From Alphaproteobacteria bacterium (GTDB taxonomy: Bacteria; Pseudomonadota; Alphaproteobacteria; JAJFIK01): a stretch of 51,024 nt of DNA. A model generated the notes under the pieces. That model saw nothing but the letters and a program-made list of their open reading frames with translations, made no database searches and was not told the DNA's origin. The stretch is from contig JAJFIL010000088.1 in the NCBI GenBank assembly GCA_021774965.1, forward strand, positions 1 through 51,024, in the 5' to 3' direction. The number at the start of each line of letters is the position of its first letter. Positions within the stretch are counted from its first letter, which is position 1. Positions 1 to 7,873 of this stretch are shown here, piece by piece. Made by a program: the position numbers and the translations under genes.

Positions 1-629
1 CATACCAGGCAAAAAAGGGCCGAGTTCTGCGATCTAGAGGCAGGCCACAAGTCCGGGTATAGCTCAGGGAGACCGGCTGGATCAGGAATTCTTCGCTTGA
101 AGCGCTTTCCTCATCGCTAGGCCCTTCTGCTGCGCCAAAAAGGGCACTTTTGAACGGCAGGACCCTGAGGCCGTCCGAAGAAGTGCCCTCCGGGAAAAGC
201 ACAATATTATCGCCACTGCGCAGGCGGTCCTGCATGACCGCAGCGTCCCTGCCCGCCCCGCTTCGGATGTTCCGGTTCACGAAGACGCAGCCTCCCAGCT
301 TGGCCAGAACGCCGATGACCGGCCATTTGGCCACCTCCGATTTGGCAACAAAGGCCATGGGCGCGCAGGCCCCAAGGCCGATGGCATCGAAATAGGAGAC
401 ATGGTTTGCCACCAAAAGCGCGCCCCGCTGGCCTTTAGCTGGCGCATAGGGGTGCCCGTGGCGGATCAAGCTGATCCCCGCAATTGCCATGTGATACTTC
501 AAAAACAGCTGTGGGAACTTCTTTGCCCCTGCCCGCCACAGGGGATTGAGGATCGCGAGCGCCGGTATTGTCACCAGCACCGCAGCCAGAAAGCCAGCAA
601 AGATCAGCGCGGCCCGAATGTGTCCCATC
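1..629 (-). CDS. plsC: Lysophospholipid acyltransferase (PlsC family), 3' end missing
   Basis: This is a 1-acyl-glycerol-phosphate acyltransferase-type enzyme that acylates lysophospholipids at the inner membrane. Only the first 209 codons are inside the window, because the gene runs off the left edge. I translated it from the minus strand. Residues 5-29 form a hydrophobic anchor. The HX4D catalytic motif is NHVSYFD (H76, D81), and FPEG (145-148) with the following TS is the second acyltransferase block. The ATG at 629 is the first Met ahead of the anchor and has a weak ribosome binding site. It follows fur on the same strand with a 61-nt gap. Substrate specificity (PlsC proper or an OlsA-like enzyme) cannot be told from the sequence. 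Confidence 0.88.
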
Positions 630-690
630 AGCCAAAATCCCACCCTTCAGGCCGTGAGCCTAGCACGATTGGGACCGGTGTGGAGGGGCG

Positions 691-1125
691 CTAGCTTTGA
701 TCTTTATCTTGGTCGCCGCTTTGAGCAATTGGAAGGCCGTATAGTTCCAGCCGGTGATCCACCAGCTCAAAACCCAAATCCAGAGCTATTTTCCGCTGCA
801 GCACTTCGATCTCGTCGCTGTGGAATTCGATGACATTGCCGCTTCGCATATCAATTAGATGATCATGATGCTCATCCGACACTTCTTCATAGCGGGACCT
901 GCCATCGCGGAAATCATGGCGCTCAAGGATGCCGGCCTCCTCGAACAGGCGCACGGTGCGGTAAACCGTGGCAATTGAGATTTTCGGATCAATCGCACTG
1001 GAGCGGCGATAAAGCTCTTCCACGTCCGGATGGTCTGCTGCTTCTGAAAGAACGCGCGCGATAATCCGGCGCTGCTCGGTCATGCGCATTCCTTTTTCTT
1101 GGCATGCTTGTTCTAGGCGGCTCAT
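691..1125 (-). CDS. fur: Fur/Mur-family metal-responsive repressor
   Basis: This 144-residue ferric uptake regulator-type transcription factor binds metal and represses iron or manganese uptake genes. The winged-helix recognition segment is at about 51-65 (IATVYRTVRLFEEAG). Metal ligands of the regulatory site appear as H32, E81 and the HHDH cluster at 86-89, then E100, H102 and H124. The CxxC pairs of the structural zinc site are absent, as is usual in the alphaproteobacterial Fur/Mur branch, where several members sense manganese (Mur). Iron versus manganese cannot be decided here. It lies downstream of rimI and tsaB on the same strand. Confidence 0.9.
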   Translation of the reverse strand: MSRLEQACQEKGMRMTEQRRIIARVLSEAADHPDVEELYRRSSAIDPKISIATVYRTVRLFEEAGILERHDFRDGRSRYEEVSDEHHDHLIDMRSGNVIEFHSDEIEVLQRKIALDLGFELVDHRLELYGLPIAQSGDQDKDQS

Positions 1126-1197
1126 GGGGTGGAAAAATCCGTGTGATTTGAGATTTTATTGCGATGATTCGTCAATGTGAGACTTATTCTACCCAGT

Positions 1198-1671
1198 CTA
1201 CCTGTCTGTCTCAACAATATCGAGACGCATTAACAGCGCATCGACCTTTACAGGCTGCCTGCGGGCATTGGCGTGCGCGTAATATCCCTTGCGCCGTCCA
1301 ACCTGAGCGAAACCACATTTGGCATAAAGCGACCGCGCCGGGGCATTATCTTCTGCCACTTCGAGGAAAAGCGCCTTAACACCCTTCTGCTCCAGTTGTT
1401 CCGCTATCGAAACAACCAAGTGCTTACCATAGTTTTTCCCCTGAAATGATGGGTTGACCGCGATCATGAGGATTTCTGCCTCATCTGCGGCCTGCTGGAC
1501 CAGGACAAAACCTCGCGGAGTGCCCTCCTCCAGCACCAAGAGGCTATGAGTACTTGGGTTCTTGAGGCTTTCCGCATAGGCCGAAAGCGGCCAGGGATCG
1601 GGACTGGCAGCGCCATGGATCTCTGCCATGATGGCCGCATGGGTAATATTACCAGGTATTACCTCAATCAT
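1198..1671 (-). CDS. rimI: RimI-type ribosomal protein alanine N-acetyltransferase
   Basis: This 157-residue GNAT enzyme would acetylate the N-terminus of ribosomal protein S18. The acetyl-CoA motif A is around 70-90 (VNPSFQGKNYGKHL, a variant of the usual RGxGxG). The second motif is EVAEDNAPARSLYAKCGF. A longer reading frame opens at 1800. I use the ATG at 1671 because it gives the normal family length and because it overlaps the tsaB stop as ATGA, showing translational coupling. The tsaB-rimI pairing is common in bacteria. Confidence 0.9.
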   Translation of the reverse strand: MIEVIPGNITHAAIMAEIHGAASPDPWPLSAYAESLKNPSTHSLLVLEEGTPRGFVLVQQAADEAEILMIAVNPSFQGKNYGKHLVVSIAEQLEQKGVKALFLEVAEDNAPARSLYAKCGFAQVGRRKGYYAHANARRQPVKVDALLMRLDIVETDR

Positions 1672-2354
1672 TTCGGGTCCGGAAGTTTTGCATCCGGGGC
1701 TCGCAGGTAAAGTGGCGACGGCACCGTATCTGGTGCCGGTCGGCCGGAGGCGATCATGGCCACCAAAGCTGCGTCCGGATGAGGTTCCACGTTGGGGCAT
1801 TCTGCAATAGTGCCGATTTTGGCCAAAGCTTCGGCCAGAAGTGCAGCTCCTGTTCCAGCTATGAGGATGGTTTTGCCTGCTGCTGCGGCCTGCGCAGCCT
1901 CTGCCGTTGCCTCGTAACTCAAGGCCAGAGGTTCCGTGAGGGCCGCCAGTGCATCATCGTTGCTATCACCACCAAAGACCTGGCAGTAAAGCTCCCCCCG
2001 CTTGGCATCAAAGCAAGTGGCTCGAACGCTATCGGGCGCTTGCGCGATACCGCAGGCTACGGCTTCCAAAGTGGTCACCCCCACCAGAGGAGCTTTCAGC
2101 GCCAGCGCCATGCCGCGAGCAGCGGACAAGGCAACACGGGTGCCGGTAAAGGTACCCGGCCCGATAGTGCAGGCCAACCGGTCCAGCTCGGTCATCTCAA
2201 GGCCTGCTGTCGCCATAGCCTCCATGGCCATGGGCACAAGCTGCTCAGCGTGACCCACCCGCATGCGCTCAAACCGGCGCGCAAGGACCTCTCCATCTTT
2301 CCAGACGGCAACCGAGCACGCCCCTTGGGCTGTATCGAGAGCAAGAATTTTCAT
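1668..2354 (-). CDS. tsaB: tRNA t6A biosynthesis protein TsaB
   Basis: TsaB is the non-catalytic partner of TsaD and TsaE in making threonylcarbamoyl-adenosine at position 37 of ANN-decoding tRNAs. The protein is 228 residues. It opens with the ASKHA-fold strand MKILALDTAQGACSVAV and carries the conserved GPGTFTGTRVALSAARG block at about 67-83. It is cotranscribed with rimI (4-nt overlap at its 3' end). The nitroreductase gene ends 10 nt upstream, so all three are probably in one transcript. Confidence 0.93.
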   Translation of the reverse strand: MKILALDTAQGACSVAVWKDGEVLARRFERMRVGHAEQLVPMAMEAMATAGLEMTELDRLACTIGPGTFTGTRVALSAARGMALALKAPLVGVTTLEAVACGIAQAPDSVRATCFDAKRGELYCQVFGGDSNDDALAALTEPLALSYEATAEAAQAAAAGKTILIAGTGAALLAEALAKIGTIAECPNVEPHPDAALVAMIASGRPAPDTVPSPLYLRAPDAKLPDPK

Positions 2355-2364
2355 GGAGGCAGTT

Positions 2365-2958
2365 CTAAATCAGCTGGCAGGCTTCGTCGAATGAAAGACG
2401 GGGGCTGCGAGGGAATAGTTTGGACTTGTCCCCATGGCCCAGCCCGCAAATGAAGTTGGATTTCCATGTGGTCCCGCCAAAGAACTCCGCATCCACGCCG
2501 GCATTGTCAAAACCTGACATGGGCCCACAATCCAAACCAAGCGACCGAGCCGCCAGCATCAAATAAGCACCCTGGAGAGAGCCGTTGCGAAAAGCGGTTT
2601 GTTCAGCGTGTTCCTCGCTCCAGTCAAACCAGCTTTTGGCCTCAGGATTATGGGGAAAGAGCTGGGGGATCTTTTCATAGAACTCAAGGTCATGGGCGAT
2701 GATCGCCAGGACCGGCGCCGTCATGGCTTTGTCAACATTGGTGGGGATCAAGTGCGGCTTGATGCGCATCTTGGCCTCGGGGCTGCTGAGAAAGACAAAG
2801 CGGGCAGGGCAGGTGTTCGCAGTTGTCGCCCCCCAGCGCGCCAGATCATAGACGGCTTGCACGGTCGCAGTGCTGACCGGCTCATCCGTCCAGAAATTGT
2901 GGCTCCGCGCTTCGCGGAAAAGGATGTCGAGATCTTTGTCCGAAAGGGCGTGGCTCAT
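2365..2958 (-). CDS. RutE/HadB-like nitroreductase family protein
   Basis: This 197-residue FMN-dependent oxidoreductase belongs to the nitroreductase fold, in the branch of malonic semialdehyde reductase RutE/HadB. Family marks seen are SHNFW near the N-terminus, the RWGATTANTCPARFVF flavin-binding segment, and RSLGLDCGPMSGFD in the C-terminal half. A longer frame starts at 3087, but MSHALSDKDLD at 2958 gives the family length. No other rut genes are nearby, so a role in pyrimidine degradation is not supported; a general quinone or aldehyde reductase is as likely. It sits between nfuA and tsaB on the same strand. Confidence 0.82.
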   Translation of the reverse strand: MSHALSDKDLDILFREARSHNFWTDEPVSTATVQAVYDLARWGATTANTCPARFVFLSSPEAKMRIKPHLIPTNVDKAMTAPVLAIIAHDLEFYEKIPQLFPHNPEAKSWFDWSEEHAEQTAFRNGSLQGAYLMLAARSLGLDCGPMSGFDNAGVDAEFFGGTTWKSNFICGLGHGDKSKLFPRSPRLSFDEACQLI

Positions 2959-2987
2959 GGGGGATGCCTTGTTGTTGGTGGTGAGCT

Positions 2988-3554
2988 TTATAGAGGCTCT
3001 GCCGATTCCACAGCCTGGATTTCCGGGATGAAGTGCTTGAGCAGGTTTTCGATCCCGCCCTTCAGCGTCATGGTCGCTGATGGACAACCCGCACAGGCCC
3101 CCCGCATATAAAGGCGCACCACGCCTTCGCGGTAGCTGTGAAAAACAATGTCGCCACCATCCTGCGCCACGGCCGGACGGACGCGCGTATCCAGCAAGTC
3201 CTTGATCTGAGCGACGACCTCTTCGTCACCTTCATCATAGTCTTCCTCGTTCGTCGCAGCCCCTTCGCCCTCGTGCGCCAGTACCGGTGCGCCAGAGGTA
3301 AAGTGATCCATGATGGCGCCCAAAAGCATGGGCTTGAGATGTTGCCAATCTCCATCCGATTTTGTGACCGTGATAAAGTCGCCGCCCAGAAAAACACTGC
3401 CAACGCCTTCAACCTCAAACAAACGTGCCGCAAGCGGGGAGGGGGCTGCCGTTTCTACATTGGGGAAATCCATCGCCCCTTCAGGCAGGACATCGCAGCC
3501 TGGAAGAAACTTGAGGGTCGCGGGGTTCGGCGTGGCTTCGGTCTGGATAAACAT
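2988..3554 (-). CDS. nfuA: NfuA/NifU-type iron-sulfur cluster carrier
   Basis: This 188-residue protein has the N-terminal scaffold (Nfu_N) domain, opening with MFIQTEATPNPATLKFLPG, and the C-terminal NifU domain. The cluster-ligating CAGC pair is in RGACAGCPS, and RPAVAQDGGDIVFHSYREG precedes it. It receives and delivers [4Fe-4S] clusters to target enzymes. An acidic linker (EEDYDEGDEE) joins the domains. The start at 3554 has a GAAGAG Shine-Dalgarno; the frame opens further upstream at 3599 without family support. It is divergent from the cyclase gene. HemW in this window is a radical-SAM protein that would need such clusters. Confidence 0.93.
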   Translation of the reverse strand: MFIQTEATPNPATLKFLPGCDVLPEGAMDFPNVETAAPSPLAARLFEVEGVGSVFLGGDFITVTKSDGDWQHLKPMLLGAIMDHFTSGAPVLAHEGEGAATNEEDYDEGDEEVVAQIKDLLDTRVRPAVAQDGGDIVFHSYREGVVRLYMRGACAGCPSATMTLKGGIENLLKHFIPEIQAVESAEPL

Positions 3555-3671
3555 TCGAACTCTTCTTTTGTTGTTGGTGCGTGCGCAACATGGAAACAAA
3601 ACGGCTTACATGCCAATATGCCGTCCTGGCATCAGGTTAAATACAAATGGGCGCCTGAGCGCTCCAGGTCA

Positions 3672-4964
3672 ATGCGACAGGAAGCGGCGGCAGGTATGGC
3701 GGAAATCGGCGTTTTGGACAAGAGCACAGAAGCAGACGAACACAGCTGGGCAAAAACAACTGTTGCCGCATGGCTCGCGGATCACCGCGGCGGGGCGGTG
3801 AGCGCCAATGAGCTGTTCACAGGCTTCTGCGAACACCTTGTTGAAAATGGCCTTCCTCTTTTTAGGGTTTCTTTGAGTTTGCAGGACAGCCACCCACAAA
3901 TTGCCGCACGTGGTTTTTTCTGGGTGCGCGAAAAAGGCACAGAAGTTGTTGCCTATGATTTCACTGATAAGATCACGCCCGCCTATACCGACAGCCCTAT
4001 TAGGGTCATCAACGAAGGCGCCGGGGGGCTGCGCTGCCACCTGACGGGGCCAAACGCGCAACTGGATTACCCCGTTCTGGAAGAGCTAAAGGCCGCCGGG
4101 TCCACAGATTTTGTAGCCATGCCGTTGTGTTTCTCCGACGGCTCTCGGCACTATGTATCACTGACCACAGACCGGCCCGAGGGGTTTCATACCAGAGAGC
4201 TGAAGTACCTGGACCAGTTAATCCCCTTATTCAGCCTACGGATTGAAATTGAGCATGCGCGCTATACCGCCCGCACTTTGATGCAGACCTATCTCGGACA
4301 CCAGGCGGCCCGGCGTGTGACCAACGGCCTTATTCGGCGCGGGGAAGGCGAAAGCATCGAAGCGATCGTGCTTTTTGCGGACATGCGCGGCTTTACCAGG
4401 CTGGTGGAGCTTCATACCCCCGAAGATGTCGTGGACACGTTGAGCATCTATTACGAAGCGCTTGCCGGACCCGTGGAAGAATTTGGTGGCGACATTGTCA
4501 AAATGATGGGTGATGGCTTGCTGGTGATATTTCCTGTCGCTCAAGGTCAGCCCAAAGAGGCAACGGACCACACCGCCTGCGGTGCCGTGGCAGCGGTCAA
4601 GCGATCCATCGCAAATCTGAACTCCATTGATCCGGACACTTTGCCCGAAGGCGTTGAGCACATACGAGCAGGATTTGCGCTGCACTATGGCCAGATTACA
4701 TTTGGCAATATCGGGTCGCTGGATCGTCTGGATTTCACTGTCATCGGCCCTGCCGTAAATCAGGCCGTGCGGGCAGAACAACTGACCAAACAATTACAAT
4801 TGCCCTTGGTAACCACCAGTGCCTTTGCTGACCTGCATTGCACGGTAAAACTGCGCTCCCTTGGGTTTCATGTGCTGCGAGGGGTGCCGGAACCTGTCGA
4901 GATTTTCACACTGGAAGAAAATCTGGAAGGACGATATCAATCGTCCGTATCCGAACCATCATAG
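3672..4964 (+). CDS. Class III adenylate cyclase with an N-terminal sensor-like domain
   Basis: This soluble 430-residue protein has a C-terminal class III nucleotide cyclase domain (about 235-400). The two metal-binding Asp lie in FADMRGFT and MMGDGLL. The Lys of DIVKMMGDG and the Thr of DFTVIG are the pair that favours ATP over GTP. VIGPAVNQAVRAEQ supplies the transition-state Asn and Arg. All catalytic residues are therefore present and cAMP synthesis is expected. The first 200 residues match the region found in many alphaproteobacterial orphan cyclases; their ligand is not known. Starts at 3672 or 3696 are both possible (GGAAG lies 11 nt before the latter). Its 3' end overlaps the convergent gene at 4937 by 28 nt. 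Confidence 0.88.
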   Translation: MRQEAAAGMAEIGVLDKSTEADEHSWAKTTVAAWLADHRGGAVSANELFTGFCEHLVENGLPLFRVSLSLQDSHPQIAARGFFWVREKGTEVVAYDFTDKITPAYTDSPIRVINEGAGGLRCHLTGPNAQLDYPVLEELKAAGSTDFVAMPLCFSDGSRHYVSLTTDRPEGFHTRELKYLDQLIPLFSLRIEIEHARYTARTLMQTYLGHQAARRVTNGLIRRGEGESIEAIVLFADMRGFTRLVELHTPEDVVDTLSIYYEALAGPVEEFGGDIVKMMGDGLLVIFPVAQGQPKEATDHTACGAVAAVKRSIANLNSIDPDTLPEGVEHIRAGFALHYGQITFGNIGSLDRLDFTVIGPAVNQAVRAEQLTKQLQLPLVTTSAFADLHCTVKLRSLGFHVLRGVPEPVEIFTLEENLEGRYQSSVSEPS

Positions 4965-5236
4965 ATATCGAATATTCCGTTGCGCCGCCTTAGCTTGAGC
5001 ACAAAGAAGATGCTTGCAAACACCAGCGCGAAAAAGGATAGCGATATCAGCACCCTTCGAAGCACATTCATATCGGCGAAAGCATAGCTCAGCCCGCGCG
5101 GGAAAAGAAACTGGATGTGCGATCCCGAGACCCAGTTCACCAGATCCGTCGTGATTTGCATCACCAACGCAAAGGCAAAAACCAGCGCAAAGCCGAACAG
5201 CAAGGCGCCCATGATGCGCCGTCCCAGGAACTTCAT
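4937..5236 (-). CDS. Small two-helix membrane protein
   Basis: This 99-residue protein has no family I recognise. Two hydrophobic segments (about 8-28 and 60-80) are separated by a polar stretch. The C-terminus is basic then acidic (KLRRRNG ... DGSDTDD), suggesting the C-terminus is in the cytoplasm. It starts 12 nt after the uspA stop, so the two are probably cotranscribed. Its last 28 nt overlap the end of the convergent cyclase gene. The hydrophobic pattern and operon position support a real gene, but it could be strain-specific. Confidence 0.6.
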   Translation of the reverse strand: MKFLGRRIMGALLFGFALVFAFALVMQITTDLVNWVSGSHIQFLFPRGLSYAFADMNVLRRVLISLSFFALVFASIFFVLKLRRRNGIFDIYDGSDTDD

Positions 5237-5248
5237 ATCCGGCGGGCC

Positions 5249-5791
5249 CTATTGCGACAATTCATCAATAGCTTCATCGCTCAGGTTGCCTGGCACCACC
5301 GTGACGGGGATTGAAAAGCCTTCGCCCATATTGCCAGCCACCATGGCAACGAGAGGGCCGGGGCCCTCCTTGCTGGCGCCTGTGGCCAGAACAAGCACAT
5401 GAATGGTGGGATCATTGCGAATGGCGGCGACGACCTGATCGCTAACGGAGCCTTCTTCAATCAGAAGTTCTGGCATGATCTCAACCAAATCATGCGCCTC
5501 GCCAGCCAGCGTATGCAGCACGCTTTCCGCCTCGGCACGCGCCTCTTCCAGCATGCGATCTTCCACGGCACGCCAATGCTGGAAATCCGCAGGCTCGATC
5601 ACATAAAGCAAGGAAACACAGCCGCCGGTCAGGGCCGCACGCAAGGCGGCATACCGTAAGGCGACACGGCACTCGTCGCTGCCATCGGCAACAACAAGAA
5701 ATTTCCGGCGAAGGGGGGCTTCCGAAGCTTCAGAGGTCTCCACAGCATCAGCCGCATTTGGGGTATCAGTCGTCGTCATCCCCCAAAGCAT
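5249..5791 (-). CDS. Universal stress protein, UspA family
   Basis: This 180-residue, single-domain Usp protein is preceded by a 30-residue tail rich in Ser, Thr and Glu. The core starts at RRKFLVVADGSDECRVALRYAALRA, the first strand and helix of the fold. It ends with the VLATGASKEGPG ... IPVTVVPG segment, where ATP-binding members carry GX2GX9G; here that motif is altered, so nucleotide binding is uncertain. Starts at 5791 and 5779 are equally possible, since neither has a good ribosome binding site. A usp gene beside nfuA and trpS is a common alphaproteobacterial arrangement. Confidence 0.88.
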   Translation of the reverse strand: MLWGMTTTDTPNAADAVETSEASEAPLRRKFLVVADGSDECRVALRYAALRAALTGGCVSLLYVIEPADFQHWRAVEDRMLEEARAEAESVLHTLAGEAHDLVEIMPELLIEEGSVSDQVVAAIRNDPTIHVLVLATGASKEGPGPLVAMVAGNMGEGFSIPVTVVPGNLSDEAIDELSQ

Positions 5792-5894
5792 GCCTTGAGG
5801 GGTGCCAAAAAAGCAAGAGGCAAGAATTGCCCCGGCAAACCCCCGCCAAAGCTCAAAACCCTTGGTGGAAGCGGGTCTTTGCGCCCAAAGCCCA

Positions 5895-6090
5895 GTTCAC
5901 TGGGCCTGGTTCGCGCGGCCCAGGCCAATTGTCGCAATGCACTCCACTTCAACGCGGGCGCCCAGCGCCAACCCGATGCCGCCAAGGCGCTGCGCGCGGG
6001 GTAGGGGGCCACGAAGTAAGTTCCGTAGACCTCGTTAAAGGCGGGCCATTCGGAGATATCCTGCAAAAAGACCGCGCATTTCACTCTCTC
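5895..6090 (-). pseudogene. RidA-family remnant, 5'-truncated and frameshifted
   Basis: Minus-strand translation gives VKCAVFLQDISEW and then NEVYGTYFVAPYPARSA, which is the middle of a RidA (YjgF/UK114) protein. After the Ser-Ala the match continues in another frame as GGIGLALGARVEVECIATI, the conserved RidA C-terminus, ending at a TGA (5897-5895). The change of frame needs one lost or two gained bases near 5998. The N-terminal half of RidA (about 50 residues) is not found upstream. Intact RidA hydrolyses reactive enamines such as 2-aminoacrylate made by PLP enzymes. This copy cannot make a complete protein. The rest of the 5792-6161 gap holds nothing I recognise. Confidence 0.75.
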
Positions 6091-6161
6091 CTTTGCCCTC
6101 CACAGGGTGCCCAAGGATAGAGAGGCAAAGGTCAATCAGGCAAGTCTCGCTTTAGGCCTAC

Positions 6162-7259
6162 TTAGCTTTGAACTCTCAAGGAGGCTGTGATTTCCCGCAA
6201 TTGGGTGCGTGCGCGGAGTAAATGGAACCCCTCGCTGGCAAGGTGAGAGGCAAAGAACTGGCTGTCCGGCTTACCATTGACGATCACTTGAGGGTTGAGC
6301 CCAACGATAGTGCGCATACTGTCGAGCATCTGATCATAGAGCGCCGCCACTTCCCGCTCCTCAATGACGGAGGCGAAATCAGCTCTCAGCTCCCGAAGGA
6401 TCAGGTAATAGGCATAGACCTGCCCCTTGGTCATATAGAAAATATCATCCGCATGGGTATCAAAGAAGGTGTTTCGGGTACGGCGCAAATGCTCGTCAAT
6501 CTCACCTGACGAAGAGCCCAGATCCACCGCGACCCTGTCGAGCAAGGCATGAAGATTATCCGCTCGCCGATCATAGACCGCAGCCCCCTGCGCAAGGCGC
6601 GTGTTGTAATTGTCCAGCGCCGCCAGCGCCCGCCGGTAGTGGCTCTCGGACGTTTCATGAGGCAACAGACTTTGGCTCGGGTTCCAGATCCAGATATCGG
6701 GGGCGAATTGCAGCTGCCCCGCAGCGTTTCGCAAATCTTCGTCCGCTTGGGATGAGCCGCGGGTACGCCCCAGCCGGTCTCGCATTTCGACCGAGAAGAT
6801 CGCCGCCGCCTGAACAATGCCCTGTTGATAATGGCGCATGTTTTCATTGAGCACAGAGGGCATGAAAAAGGGGTCATTGGAGACCCAGCCATGTTCCTCA
6901 ATCTCGCGCCGCACTACAGCGGACGCCATGGCCACCGAGCGCGCCTGCCCGTCCAGTATCTCGTTTTGATCCAATGCAAAATTGGGGTCATCATCGATTT
7001 TATAGACCAGCAAAAAGCCGATGAAGTAATAGAGGACCGCCACAATCAGTGCGCCGAAAATGCCCCGCCGCCAGGTGAACCAACCACCCGCGGCATCGAG
7101 CTTCGCCCCTTGGGGATCAACCTTGTGCAGTGCCCAATGCCAGGCCCGGCCAAGGGCGCGGCCCGCAATGCGCAAATAACGCCACAGGGCCCGCGCCCCA
7201 CCGCCCAGCAAAACCATCAAACGCCGCAAAACCCGCGCGACCCGATCCATAAATCTCAT
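6162..7259 (-). CDS. DUF2333 family inner-membrane protein
   Basis: This 365-residue protein has a basic N-terminus, one transmembrane helix at about 70-88 (FGALIVAVLYYFIGFLLVY) and a large, probably periplasmic domain. DUF2333 signatures are VSNDPFFMPSVLNENMRHYQQG, the IWNPSQS segment and FYMTKGQVYAYYLILRELRADF. The family's function is not known. It stands alone on the minus strand, with the RidA remnant downstream and an oppositely oriented orphan upstream. The ATG at 7259 is followed closely by the basic segment and is the best start. Confidence 0.88.
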   Translation of the reverse strand: MRFMDRVARVLRRLMVLLGGGARALWRYLRIAGRALGRAWHWALHKVDPQGAKLDAAGGWFTWRRGIFGALIVAVLYYFIGFLLVYKIDDDPNFALDQNEILDGQARSVAMASAVVRREIEEHGWVSNDPFFMPSVLNENMRHYQQGIVQAAAIFSVEMRDRLGRTRGSSQADEDLRNAAGQLQFAPDIWIWNPSQSLLPHETSESHYRRALAALDNYNTRLAQGAAVYDRRADNLHALLDRVAVDLGSSSGEIDEHLRRTRNTFFDTHADDIFYMTKGQVYAYYLILRELRADFASVIEEREVAALYDQMLDSMRTIVGLNPQVIVNGKPDSQFFASHLASEGFHLLRARTQLREITASLRVQS

Positions 7260-7412
7260 AAAACTCTCCGTCCCATCAAGGATAAGTGGGGAGGAACGGG
7301 GCGCATATCAATAGGGGATGAGAGATCAAAAGCTCGCCTGAGTTGATGGATTGCTGATGCTATGCCAATCTGTAGTGGGAAATAATAATTTGCACATCGG
7401 GGGATAAAGCAA

Positions 7413-7853
7413 ATGAAATGGATTTGGGCGGCGATAATCAGTGGCATAGCGAGTGCCGTGGCAACATCGGTTATTTCGAATATGTCGTCATATCCAGGCA
7501 TCCTAATTGAGTACGGAGAAATTTTCGACGCGTGGCTTCTTGGCCCGGATGGTTGGCTCCTTAGCCCTGATAACCATGTTTTTAATCCGGAGAGGTTCCC
7601 TCAAGGAAACGAGTTGGTGGTCAACGCAATGACGAACATGAGAGCGACGGCTCTTCTTGGTTTTATGGATTCCATCATCCCGTTTACGGTGCTCCTAGGC
7701 GGTGCGATCTACTTGTCCTGGGCATTTTTAGATTCGCTGCTCCTTTCCGCTGATGGCGCAATTACAAGAGTGTTTCTAGCCCTCGTTACCGGCACTGGCA
7801 GCCTAAGCGCAATGGCGCTTGTCGCCATGTACTTGTACTGGTTTTCGATTTGA
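7413..7853 (+). CDS. Unrecognised small membrane protein
   Basis: This 146-residue protein resembles no family I know. Hydrophobic helices are visible at about 4-22, 80-100 and 118-143, with a polar loop rich in Pro, Asn and Gly between the first two. The start has GGGGGA about 8 nt upstream. The gene is visibly richer in A and T, with different codon choice, than the flanking DUF2333 and sulfotransferase genes, and it points the other way. This suggests it arrived separately. A real, possibly lineage-restricted gene is likely but not certain. Confidence 0.6.
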   Translation: MKWIWAAIISGIASAVATSVISNMSSYPGILIEYGEIFDAWLLGPDGWLLSPDNHVFNPERFPQGNELVVNAMTNMRATALLGFMDSIIPFTVLLGGAIYLSWAFLDSLLLSADGAITRVFLALVTGTGSLSAMALVAMYLYWFSI

Positions 7854-7873
7854 TTTGTTGAGGCGCTTGCAAG

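Noticed and set aside
2365-2958. Part of a pyrimidine-degradation (rut) operon
   Set aside because: No other rut gene is nearby; the gene sits among tsaB, rimI and nfuA.
3138-3671. N-terminal extension of the cyclase frame
   Set aside because: It lies over the nfuA gene on the opposite strand and has low-complexity sequence. Family length fits a start at 3672 or 3696.
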